From: Saprospiraceae bacterium
Lineage (GTDB): Bacteria > Bacteroidota > Bacteroidia > Chitinophagales > Saprospiraceae
NCBI GenBank assembly: GCA_027488135.1
Contig: JAIYCH010000038.1
Location: 1 to 64,000 of the forward strand
Reading direction: 5' to 3'
DNA: 64,000 nt
This document shows positions 1 through 8,700 of the stretch, one piece after another (position 1 is the first letter of the stretch; every line of letters starts with the position of its first letter). The notes under the pieces were generated by a model. That model saw nothing but the letters and a program-made list of their open reading frames with translations. It was not told where the DNA came from and did no database searches. A program made the position numbers and the translations under genes.

Positions 1-560
1 CCATGTTACCCACGCGGTAATTTGCCAACATGGCGGTGGTATCCGCGTCTCGCAGATAAGGTAATAACATTCTCGTCGTGTCCGAAATATTCATTTTACC
101 CATGTTACCCAAGCGGTAATTTGCCAACATGGCGGTGGTATCCGCGTCTCGCAGATAAGGTAATAACATACTCGTCGTGTCTGCATCTCTCAAGTATGGT
201 GATAACATATTTGACATATCTGAAATATTTAATTTAGCGTTAATAAGCGTTCGGTAATTTGCCAACATGGCAGTGGTATCCGCATCACGCAAATAAGATA
301 ATAACATGTTCGTCGTGTCCGAAATATTCAATTTATCAATATTACTCACGCGGTAATTTGCCAGCATAGCGGTGGTATCCGCATCCCTCAGATAAGGTAA
401 TAACATTTTCGCCGTGTCAACGATATTGACCTTGGAAATAATGCCTGTCTGGTAATTTGCTAACATGGCAGTGGTATCCGCGATATTTACCTTAGCGTTG
501 ATGCCCGTTCGGTAATTCGCCAGCATCCTTGCGGTGTCCGCATTATTTATTTTTCCGTCC
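1..560 (-). repeat. Tandem coding repeats, best pair 99 bp apart
   Basis: Inside the fibre gene, 1-70 and 100-169 are identical except for one base (C/A at position 12/111), a 99-bp (33-codon) period. Further diverged units follow at about 250-310, 350-410 and 450-490 with the shared core GGTAATTTGCCAACATGGC. The near-identity of the first pair beside diverged copies points to recent duplication or gene conversion. The opposite strand is also open across these units, but only as a shadow. Confidence 0.9.
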
Positions 561-1435
561 AACGTTAAGATATTGGTGTTCAGTTGATTTAAATCGACCT
601 TTTGATTTAATCGATTTGATAAAGATGCTGTATCTGTTGCGCGCAAGTAGGGACGCAGCAGATTCATGGTTTCGCTGAGATTCAATTTATTGTTCCATGC
701 CGCAGTATCTGGCGATCTTATTCCTTTAGCCACGCTGGCATTATACACAGGATCCATTTCTGTGAAGCTACTTAATTTTTTATTCCAGTAAGCAGTGTCA
801 ACTGCGGTAATTCCTTTGGAAATGCTGGCATTAAAAGAAGGATCCGTTTCTCCAAAGCCGCTTAATTTATTATTCCAATAGGATATGTCGCTTTCCGTGA
901 TTCCTTTTGAAATACTTTTAATGAAAATGGGATCTGTTTCTGTATTCCATAAGGCGGTATCTGCCGCTGTAATACCTTTGGCTATACTCTTATTAAAAAG
1001 TGGGTCTGATTCCGTGACCGGGGTACTCAGTTTTTCTGCCGTTACGGCGTATATCGCATAGGGAACACTTAGCATTTGTGAAACGATGATCAGACTATAA
1101 TTTTTACCCCCCGTCGGATCTGTTTCCGATTTGATGAAAAATGGACCTCGCGTCCAGTCTATTTTCGATATAGCACCCTTCAGAATGTTTCCCTTACCTA
1201 TGGTAATATAAGCCAATCCGTTCAAATTGGTCTTTACCTTATGCTCCTCCTCATACCACACCGTGTCTGCCGCATTACCCCCTAACAGACCTATGCGTAT
1301 GCCCACCGTTGTATTGGCCACTAATTCGTTATTTCCATTTCTGATGACCATCTGGTAGCTAAATGAGTTCGGTACTTGCGCCATACTCAAATAATTCAAT
1401 GTCATGGTTAAAAGAAGGAATAGTCCCTTTTTCAT
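1..1435 (-). CDS. Tail-fibre-like secreted repeat protein (3' end outside window)
   Basis: The frame is open from an ATG at 1435 to the window edge (478 codons seen). A signal peptide (about residues 1-20, ending SMAQ) is followed by a domain with 'PNSFSYQMVIRNGNNELV' and 'SVPYAIYA' (near residue 123). Bacteroidota giant surface or fibre proteins commonly begin this way. Residues 142-245 carry spaced 'TDPxFN..A/SKGI' and 'DTAxWN' motifs. From about residue 249 the chain consists of about 30-residue units such as 'LLPYLRDADTTAMLANYR'. The start lies 4 bp after the PorP/SprF stop, so it is probably co-transcribed with that gene and the type B cargo upstream. A surface adhesin or fibre role is inferred. 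The C-terminal domain, which would show how it is exported or trimerised, is not in the window. Confidence 0.75.
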   Translation of the reverse strand, partial: MKKGLFLLLTMTLNYLSMAQVPNSFSYQMVIRNGNNELVANTTVGIRIGLLGGNAADTVWYEEEHKVKTNLNGLAYITIGKGNILKGAISKIDWTRGPFFIKSETDPTGGKNYSLIIVSQMLSVPYAIYAVTAEKLSTPVTESDPLFNKSIAKGITAADTALWNTETDPIFIKSISKGITESDISYWNNKLSGFGETDPSFNASISKGITAVDTAYWNKKLSSFTEMDPVYNASVAKGIRSPDTAAWNNKLNLSETMNLLRPYLRATDTASLSNRLNQKVDLNQLNTNILTLDGKINNADTARMLANYRTGINAKVNIADTTAMLANYQTGIISKVNIVDTAKMLLPYLRDADTTAMLANYRVSNIDKLNISDTTNMLLSYLRDADTTAMLANYRTLINAKLNISDMSNMLSPYLRDADTTSMLLPYLRDADTTAMLANYRLGNMGKMNISDTTRMLLPYLRDADTTAMLANYRVGNM

Positions 1436-1439
1436 ATTC

Positions 1440-2453
1440 TTAATCATTTTTCTTCTGTTTGGAATGAGTAGTTGGCAGTCCTTTTTTTGTCTCCTTTTCC
1501 TGTTTTTTCTTCAGCTTTGGTTTTTCAGACAAGCTGTAGGCAACAATAAGGAGATGACCCATATTAGGAAGACTGTTTACCGCCGTTAAGGCAATATCAA
1601 ACTGGTAACCTGCTGTGAAGGGATATTTCGATATCATGGCATTCATGCCCACCGATCTACTTTTACTGAACACCGAATATTCATAATTCCTGTACACCGG
1701 AGCTACGCTGAAGTGGGCGCCTGAAGGCAGATTAAATTTGATATCGACCATCATATCTATTTGATAATCGGCACTTTGCTGCGTCCTCAATAAAAAACCC
1801 GGTGAAATCTCTATATTTTCACTCACCTTAAGCTTTACCCCAGAGGATATGAAAGTGAGAAAAGCATTTCGAATATCATTTTCATTCATAAAAAGGTCAT
1901 TCACCTTAGGTATGAGGTTGTAAGCGGAGATACCCAGATGGAATCCGTGAGAATGAAAGTGGAAGCCTACATTGGCATTTGGATAGGCATTAAAAAACTT
2001 ATGGTCATCGTTAAACAGATTATTGTCCACATTTCCCGACAACAGCCCCAATCTATCTATCCGATACTGATTGTACGTAACAGATATACCAAAAGACAGA
2101 CCCGTCAAGGGCTTTTTTGAGCCTCTCTCAACGTTCTCTATGTGGTAGGCAAACGTAGATTCTAAGCCAACGAAAGAGACGGCCCCATTCTGATCTTTAA
2201 ATCCATTGACCCCCAGTCCAATTTGATTTTTTGTTATAGGATAGTCGATGGATAACAATTGGGAGTTTGGTGAATTTTCAAAGCCAATCAAGCGCTTGCT
2301 GTACACCAGCATCGCATTTCCCGATCGGTTAGCCCCCGCCAAGGCAGGATTAATCAGATAGGGTTTAAAATAATGCTGGTTTTGGAAAATGTAATTTTGT
2401 CCAAAACAAATGATTCCCTGAAAGACAAGAAAAAGAGTCCAGATTTTCTTCAT
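1440..2453 (-). CDS. PorP/SprF family type IX secretion membrane protein
   Basis: 337 residues with an N-terminal signal peptide (MKKIWTLFLVFQGIICFGQ). The family signature follows at once: 'NYIFQNQHYFKPYLINPALAG' near residues 20-40, with a beta-barrel-like remainder. In Bacteroidota, PorP/SprF proteins sit in the outer membrane and are needed for secretion or surface attachment of particular type B T9SS cargo, as SprF is for SprB. Here the gene lies 8 bp downstream of a type B cargo gene and 4 bp upstream of the fibre gene, so it is probably the dedicated partner of one of them. The extreme C-terminus is lysine-rich (KKKQEKETKKG). Family call is firm; the partner is inferred. Confidence 0.9.
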   Translation of the reverse strand: MKKIWTLFLVFQGIICFGQNYIFQNQHYFKPYLINPALAGANRSGNAMLVYSKRLIGFENSPNSQLLSIDYPITKNQIGLGVNGFKDQNGAVSFVGLESTFAYHIENVERGSKKPLTGLSFGISVTYNQYRIDRLGLLSGNVDNNLFNDDHKFFNAYPNANVGFHFHSHGFHLGISAYNLIPKVNDLFMNENDIRNAFLTFISSGVKLKVSENIEISPGFLLRTQQSADYQIDMMVDIKFNLPSGAHFSVAPVYRNYEYSVFSKSRSVGMNAMISKYPFTAGYQFDIALTAVNSLPNMGHLLIVAYSLSEKPKLKKKQEKETKKGLPTTHSKQKKND

Positions 2454-2461
2454 ATCGCTAT

Positions 2462-3592
2462 TTATCTCATCAGGGTGAAATTCCCCCTCAACGATTCGTT
2501 TTCATTTAATTTTACCAAATACCAGTATGAATCTACCGGAGCGGGTATATTGTTAATTAATCCATCCCAACGGAAGCCATTTCCAATGTTCTCCGCCAAC
2601 AAGCGCCCAAATCTGTCAAAAATGAACACCTTAGCGTTGGGCAGCAGAGCCAGTTCAGGAATGGTCCAATGATCATTAACACCGTCGCCATTTGGAGAGA
2701 AGAAGTCACTCACTTTAATCATTTCACTATCCAGCACCTTCACGGATACATTACATGCTTTCCCTCCAATCTGCAAAGAAAATACGGCAGTCCCTGAATT
2801 GGTAGGTTTTCCCAGCAGGGTATAATTTAGTACGCCCCCTGCCTGGTTGAGCAAAAGGGCATCCGCTTTCAAAAAGAGCCCGTTAACCCCTTGCGATGAG
2901 AGCGAAACTGGCGCAGTTTTGACATTATTACCCCCTGAATAGGTAATACTTACCACTCCTGAATAATCCAGATTTTTCCCCACTGCCGAGGGATACAAGG
3001 ATAGGTTATCGCAAAGCAAAACAGATAATTCTGGCTGAGGACTATACACCCGCAGACTAATGGGGCAGGTTTTGGTTCCAAAAACAAGATTAAACAGGGC
3101 AATACCTGTGTCCGTAGGCACCCCTTTAAGCACCAGTTCAATGGAGCCATTTCCTTTGACTAATTTGCCTGTTGGTAAGGTCATTGTCAAACCCTTAACC
3201 GGAGAAGAAGATAAATTTAGCCCCAGATAATTAGCGCCATTACCACCAAGATAGGGTAAAATGATTACGCCATTATATATTTCCCCCTTCCATAAAACAG
3301 GGTTGTCAATCATATAATTATTGCAGGAAAGGGAAGATACAGACGAAGCCAGTTCGTAGATAGCTGGCTGTTGGATACCTTGATTTACTTGATAGGAACC
3401 CGCTATTTCATTAGCATAAAGCAGTTGTCCGAAGGAAAATTCCACCGATCCATTTCCATTATTCTCCATACTTCCTCCTGATGAAGTAGCACTGACAATC
3501 GTGCTGTCCTGTTCCACGGCAGCCATAGCTGGTGAAACAAAAAACAGGATTATTGCAAAACCGATGTTAAAAAATATAGCATTAATTTTCAT
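2462..3592 (-). CDS. Secreted protein with type B T9SS (CHU_C) C-terminal domain
   Basis: 376 residues. A signal peptide (about 1-24, ending AMAA) is followed by a segment 'GSVEFSFGQLLYANE..QVNQGIQQP' (about residues 47-76). A comparable segment opens the 1,488-residue cargo at 5777-10240. Two related beta-rich modules follow, each with 'C..NL/YS..' and 'GVVxxxYSGGN' elements. The chain ends with a typical gliding-motility C-terminal domain from about residue 290: 'FFSPNGDGVNDHW', 'VFIFDRFGRLL' and a terminal 'GNFTLMR'. That domain directs type IX export and surface attachment. First gene of the cargo-PorP-fibre set on this strand. Substrate or ligand unknown. Confidence 0.85.
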   Translation of the reverse strand: MKINAIFFNIGFAIILFFVSPAMAAVEQDSTIVSATSSGGSMENNGNGSVEFSFGQLLYANEIAGSYQVNQGIQQPAIYELASSVSSLSCNNYMIDNPVLWKGEIYNGVIILPYLGGNGANYLGLNLSSSPVKGLTMTLPTGKLVKGNGSIELVLKGVPTDTGIALFNLVFGTKTCPISLRVYSPQPELSVLLCDNLSLYPSAVGKNLDYSGVVSITYSGGNNVKTAPVSLSSQGVNGLFLKADALLLNQAGGVLNYTLLGKPTNSGTAVFSLQIGGKACNVSVKVLDSEMIKVSDFFSPNGDGVNDHWTIPELALLPNAKVFIFDRFGRLLAENIGNGFRWDGLINNIPAPVDSYWYLVKLNENESLRGNFTLMR

Positions 3593-3936
3593 GACAAAAC
3601 AAATTAAAAATGAAAATTTAGCGATCGAATATGTATGATGAACGAAACAAAATTTATCAATAAATAAACTGTTCTATACATAAAAAGCTAATAATCAATA
3701 TTAAGCCTTGATTTTGACATATTTTTAAAAGCAACACTACATAAATGTGTGGGAAATTATCCAGGCAAATTTTACCTTAGATAATTCAATGTATTTGTCG
3801 TGTCAACATGATGGGATGGCAGAGCTGCGAAAATGACGGTGTTTTAACCCTTAGTGATGTATAAGGTTAAAAAAGGGATAAATCAAGTTTACAAAATGAG
3901 TGATTATCCTAAAATTGGACAAGAATGATATTAAAC
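3593..3936. other. Intergenic stretch, no gene seen
   Basis: 344 bp between the cargo gene and the response-regulator gene. It is AT-rich and has no open frame with coding character. An imperfect inverted repeat TTAACC...GGTTAA at about 3844-3870 lacks a following T-run on either strand, so I do not call it a terminator. The cargo promoter presumably lies here, but I found no convincing TTG/TAnnTTTG pair. Confidence 0.5.
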
Positions 3937-4551
3937 CTAAGAAAGTACGATACTAATTAATTCACCTTTACTGTTTATTTCGAGTTTTCTATAAATTCTC
4001 TGTAAATAATATCTAACCCCATCTATAGATAAACTGGTCTCATTGGCAATCATTTTATAGGAATGTCCCTGACATATAGCTTTTACTATTTGTTTTTCTT
4101 TTTCAGTTAGAATGTCATTGCCTTCGAATTTTTCTTTACTCCTGAAACTATTTATCATGAAGGGTACAGCAGCATTTGAAACATAGTTACCTAATGTTAA
4201 AAGACTTGTTATACCACTTTCTAAATCTTCCAATGAATCACTTTTAAGACAAAAACCATCCGCACCCAATTTTAATGCTTCGTAAGTTTTATTTGCATAT
4301 TCGTGATGCGTGAGAACTAAAATTTTAGCTGCAGGAAATTCTTTTTTTAAGGACTTAAATGGATTAAATTTTTCAAGATAATCTGGCAAAAGATTGGTAA
4401 TGATTACATCAACACTAACGGGAGGATTTTTTAGAAATTGAGCAAAATCTGCGTTTTTTGATATTACAATATGATTTCCTTCTATCATTAAGAAGTCAGC
4501 AATACGTTCCATTAAAATACTATCCTCATCTATTAATGAAATTTTAATCAT
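3937..4551 (-). CDS. NarL/FixJ-type response regulator lacking the phospho-acceptor Asp
   Basis: 204 residues. The receiver domain (1-125) keeps the acidic pocket (D8, E9, D10), the 'VLTHHE' Thr and the 'CLKSDS' Lys. The position where 'DVxxxD' normally carries the phosphorylated Asp reads 'DVIITNLLP', that is Asn53. A LuxR-type helix-turn-helix covers about 144-195 (LTEKEKQIVKAICQG, then SIDGVRYYLQRIYRKL). Its start overlaps the stop of the upstream 7TM-AraC gene by 4 bp (ATGA), so the two are translationally coupled. No histidine kinase is nearby. The likely role is a phosphorylation-independent DNA-binding regulator of the surrounding surface-protein genes (inference). It may instead be controlled by protein contact or a non-canonical ligand. 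Confidence 0.85.
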   Translation of the reverse strand: MIKISLIDEDSILMERIADFLMIEGNHIVISKNADFAQFLKNPPVSVDVIITNLLPDYLEKFNPFKSLKKEFPAAKILVLTHHEYANKTYEALKLGADGFCLKSDSLEDLESGITSLLTLGNYVSNAAVPFMINSFRSKEKFEGNDILTEKEKQIVKAICQGHSYKMIANETSLSIDGVRYYLQRIYRKLEINSKGELISIVLS

Positions 4552-5675
4552 GGCTCAATAAAGTCATTAATTTTACTTTTTAAAACTTTTTCGAATTCCT
4601 TTTCAAGACTTTTACCGTTCTTGAAACCTGAAATTAAGGCTAAATCTGATATAGAATGGTCATCCAAATATTTGCTTTCTATTTTTTTTAGTACAAATGA
4701 AATTCTTAAAAACTTTAAATAGTCCTCAAAATTAATTTCTTTGTATTCATTAAAATAATATATTAGTTCCAATTCATCTGCCTGAAGTTCCTTGCTAAAT
4801 TGTGAAAGATTAAAATCTTTCTTTAAATACGAATCCGAAATATCCTCCCAATGTAATATTTTTTGATCAATTCTATTAGAATCAAATAAATAGGTTCTAG
4901 AGCTTTGATCAATCGCATTTTCTTTTGGCTTATATATTCTATTGCTAATAGGAATACCCAATGAAATTAATGGATATTTAAATATTTGTGTAACAAAAAC
5001 AAGAAGTAATAGTTGAGTAAAAATAAAAAAATAAGTGTTAACATAAGCAAGATCAATGGTTACATACATAGATATAATTAAAAAGGCTATTCTTGAAGCT
5101 GAAAATATTAAAAGAAAAATCACCATATTAATCAGCCATATATATAAATCCATTTTTGACTTTTTATCAATGCCTTTTTCTTTAAATTTTTTAAGTATTA
5201 TCAATGCATAAAAATAAATTAAAAAAGAAATTAACACTCTATATAAATACTGAAATTTAGTAATAAAACTAAACTGGCCATCATCCACAATTTGAAAAGG
5301 ATATATTTCCTTTTGTGATGAAACTATTCCGCTCTGTGAAATTTCAAGGAAGGTATAAATGTTAAGGATAAAAACAAGAATGAAAAAAGAGGTGGAAAAA
5401 TAAAAGTTGAATTTTGAGATTTTATTTCCAATTACCGCATTTATATAAAAATAAAACCAAAACATGTGTGTTTGTACTAATAAAAATGGGACTAAGAATA
5501 AATCATAAAAATTCATTTTATAGAGAAAAAGAGATAATGGAGAAAAACTTAGGGAAATAAAAAATAGACCCAAATATCTACTTGAAGCTGATATATTATT
5601 GTTTTTGAAAATTAGAAAAATTCCCAGAGACAAGTAAAAAAGAAAACCCAGTAATAAGAGATAGGTTAAATCCAT
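4548..5675 (-). CDS. Seven-TM membrane-bound AraC-family regulator
   Basis: 375 residues. About seven hydrophobic helices occupy residues 1-235 (for example LLLLGFLFYLSLGIFLIF and TQLLLLVFVTQIF). A linker of about 50 residues leads to a C-terminal AraC-type DNA-binding region (about 285-375: 'NLSQFSKELQ', 'FEDYLKFLRISFVLKKI', 'SISDLALISGFKNGKSLEKEF'). This architecture is common in Bacteroidota and is thought to couple a membrane signal to transcription. It overlaps the downstream response regulator gene by 4 bp. Both genes are very AT-rich compared with their neighbours. Target genes unknown; the flanking T9SS cargo genes are the obvious candidates. Confidence 0.8.
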   Translation of the reverse strand: MDLTYLLLLGFLFYLSLGIFLIFKNNNISASSRYLGLFFISLSFSPLSLFLYKMNFYDLFLVPFLLVQTHMFWFYFYINAVIGNKISKFNFYFSTSFFILVFILNIYTFLEISQSGIVSSQKEIYPFQIVDDGQFSFITKFQYLYRVLISFLIYFYALIILKKFKEKGIDKKSKMDLYIWLINMVIFLLIFSASRIAFLIISMYVTIDLAYVNTYFFIFTQLLLLVFVTQIFKYPLISLGIPISNRIYKPKENAIDQSSRTYLFDSNRIDQKILHWEDISDSYLKKDFNLSQFSKELQADELELIYYFNEYKEINFEDYLKFLRISFVLKKIESKYLDDHSISDLALISGFKNGKSLEKEFEKVLKSKINDFIEP

Positions 5676-5776
5676 GATATTTATTTATGTAAAAATACTT
5701 CATAAAATGAATGTGTTTTATTCTGGGAGCTACATATTAATGTATTAAAAAAAAGAATTTCAACATTTATGTAAAA

Positions 5777-8700
5777 TTACCTTATTACAGAAATCAGAAC
5801 GCCTGATTTTTTCCAATATAAGGTACTCAATTCATATTTCCATTCTGAACCAGGAGGTAAGTTATCTATTTCAAAGGTATTCAAGCCCGCATTCCCTTCT
5901 TGTACTATCGAACGCACTAGTTTTCCTGAAAAATCAAAGATTTTTAAGGTCACCACGGTATTGGATGGCAGATAATATGGGATGTTCACCTTATCCATAA
6001 AAGGATTAGGATATGGATTCAGTCCTATTGGTTCCGCTGTTTTTTCGGTAAAGGTGAGGTTAACCGGCATAGTTCTTTCGCCAATGTATGCTTCTGAGCG
6101 GGTGATTCTATCCCCAATCTGGAGCATGTCAGCTATTTCACCACCTTGCAATGCTTTGAATGGAAGCGATAAAACCATGGACTCAGGGGTCATTTTCGAT
6201 GCCCAACTCAGCGTCAGCAACCCTTCCTCTTCAAATACGCCCATCATGGAAAGCAGAATACTGTCGGTAAGTAAAGATTCAAATTGTAACTTTTTAGGGT
6301 CATATTGCAGCGTGAACTGCATCCCTTCAGCTTGTAAAGACGGATCGGCATAAATAGTAAGGGGATAAGTTTCTCCTGGCATCAACACCTTGTTTTCCGA
6401 TTGCAGCACATACTCCTGTTGTTCGCGGGTGTCTCCTAAACCTGAACCATTGGCAACGGCATTTCCATTTATGTCACCAATTTTTATACCGTAAAAATGA
6501 GCTTCAGCTGAACCATTCAGGTCATTGATATTCACAATTTCCGGAAACTGAAAGGGGTTGGCCTCCTTTTTAAAGGTAAAATTGGCATCAACAAATCGCC
6601 AGCTTTTATTTCCCTTGAATTCCTTATCGACACCCAATATGATTTTGCGAAGTTGCAACATATCTAAGATAGAAATACTTCCCGATTTATTGACATCGGC
6701 GGCAATAAGTTCATAAGGATTTTCTATTTTCTTAATATTCAACACATGCTTTTGAATCAATAGCAAATCTAAGGTAGAGACACCGTTTAGCGGATTTTTA
6801 TTTAGCTCTGGATAAATAGTATAGTCTCCCCCATTTTCCAGTCCCGAAACCTTGAACAGACCGTCATTGCGGGTATTGACTATTTTATCCCCTGACAGCC
6901 CTGAAACCTGAACTTTCACTCCTTCGATGAACTGCTTATTGATTGTTTTGATAATTCCTGCCAGGGTAGCTGCACATGGACCAAAACCGAGGGGCAACAC
7001 CTCAATGTTTATCGAATCAAAAGCACTGTAACAAGTTTTTGAACCCGGCAAGAACGATTGAAATACATATTTGACTGTTACTGATGTGTCTTCCTCATGA
7101 TATAATTGTTCTAAAATGGCTTCATTACCAAAAGCATTAATTGCATTTCCGTTCAGGCCACCTTGAACCAAGCCGTACGTTGCCTTCCAGCTAAATTTCG
7201 CTGAAGGATTTTCTGGAGAAGCCAACACGCTTAACACCAATGGTTTATCAGCACAAATGTCCTTTGCATTGATGACAAGTTTTGGTGCTGCTGGCTGGAT
7301 GTCGACCTTAATGAACTGACTGGCACTTTGATTACATAAGGAACTGGAAGAACTTATCTTGATGGAATCGGTCAGGATAGCTGCCGAAGTATTATTCCAA
7401 ACCGCTTCAATCTTTCCATTTCCATTACCATTTTGGTAAGACCAAACGTAAGTTATATTTTTGGATGAAAAGGACGGTTCAAAAGAGAATTTTTCTCCAC
7501 TGCATAAAGAAACTGCGCTTATAGGATTTAAAAGTTGAGGTTGACCTGATTGGACTACCACAGGTAAAATAACCTTACATGAACTATTCAAAGGTTTCAG
7601 TCCAACAGCATAAGTCCCTGCATTTACCTTTTCAGGGGTTGCGGTATTTTCATAAGAAACCGTATAAGAAGAACCGAATACATCGGTCAATTTTGATTTT
7701 AAATCGACCGTCAGTGGTGGACAGGATACAAAAGTTGCTACCGTTGGGACATTTAATTGGTGGCTAACGATAATCGCTTTGGAGGTTTTACAACCTTTGG
7801 CGTCCGAGCCCTCAACACGATAGTTTCCCTGAACACCTTTGGTAAGATCCACTACAGGATTATCATTTAAGAAATAGGAGAAACTAACATTAGAAACGGA
7901 TGATTTGATCAAGCTATTGAGATTGATATAGGCATCACAAATCTTTGCGGAATCAACCAATTCAAAAGAAGGACCCTTCGTCACTTTTACCTTGAATGAT
8001 CCCACGGTTGCGTCACAACCAGGAGCTCCTACAGAATAACCATAAGACAATTCTACCTCGGGATCGGCATTTACAATCGTTAATAATTCACTGATACTGC
8101 CTGTTCCGGCATTGCCTAAAAGACCCAAGGCACCATTCACATTCCTAAACCATTTGAAAGTGGATTCCTTTAGGGAAGGTTCGAAGGAAAATGCATTACC
8201 GCTACAAACCGTTAGATTTGCGGGAAGAGTGATAGATTCCGAAGAATAGGCTTTTACCGTTATCGGTTTTACGATAGCGCAAGAACCAGATGCTGCCTGT
8301 CCTTTCACATAATAAGAGCCAGCTACACTTGCCTGCGGATTAACTGCGGGCGTCGTTGCCTCCGCATTGGTCCAGTAAGTTAAACTTAAACCGGGGGTGC
8401 TCCCCGCTATGTCCACATACTGCGCTAAATCAATATTTTTATCAGGACAAATGGTTTGGGGCTCAATGACCTTTAACTTCAATTGAGACCGTATAGAAAT
8501 GCTCGTTTTTGTAGAACAGCCTGCCAATTCTCCCTTAATAAAATAAGTCCCCTGACTTACTTTCGTTGCATCGGCAACGGGAACAGATAGGTTAGCATCT
8601 TGAAAATATTTAAGTTGAATACCCGCGGTAGAGCCTGTGGTAATCGAGCTTTGCGTCAAATCAGTAAAAGCATCACACAAGGCGGGGATCTGGCTGATAT

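Noticed and set aside
22-237. Plus-strand open frame across the tandem repeats
   Set aside because: It is the antisense shadow of the minus-strand fibre gene. It repeats only because the fibre units repeat, and it has no signal, start site or family.
1-560. CRISPR array
   Set aside because: Repeats are contiguous coding units without unique spacers, and no cas genes are present anywhere in the window.
3844-3870. Terminator after the response regulator gene
   Set aside because: The inverted repeat is imperfect and has no T-run in either direction.
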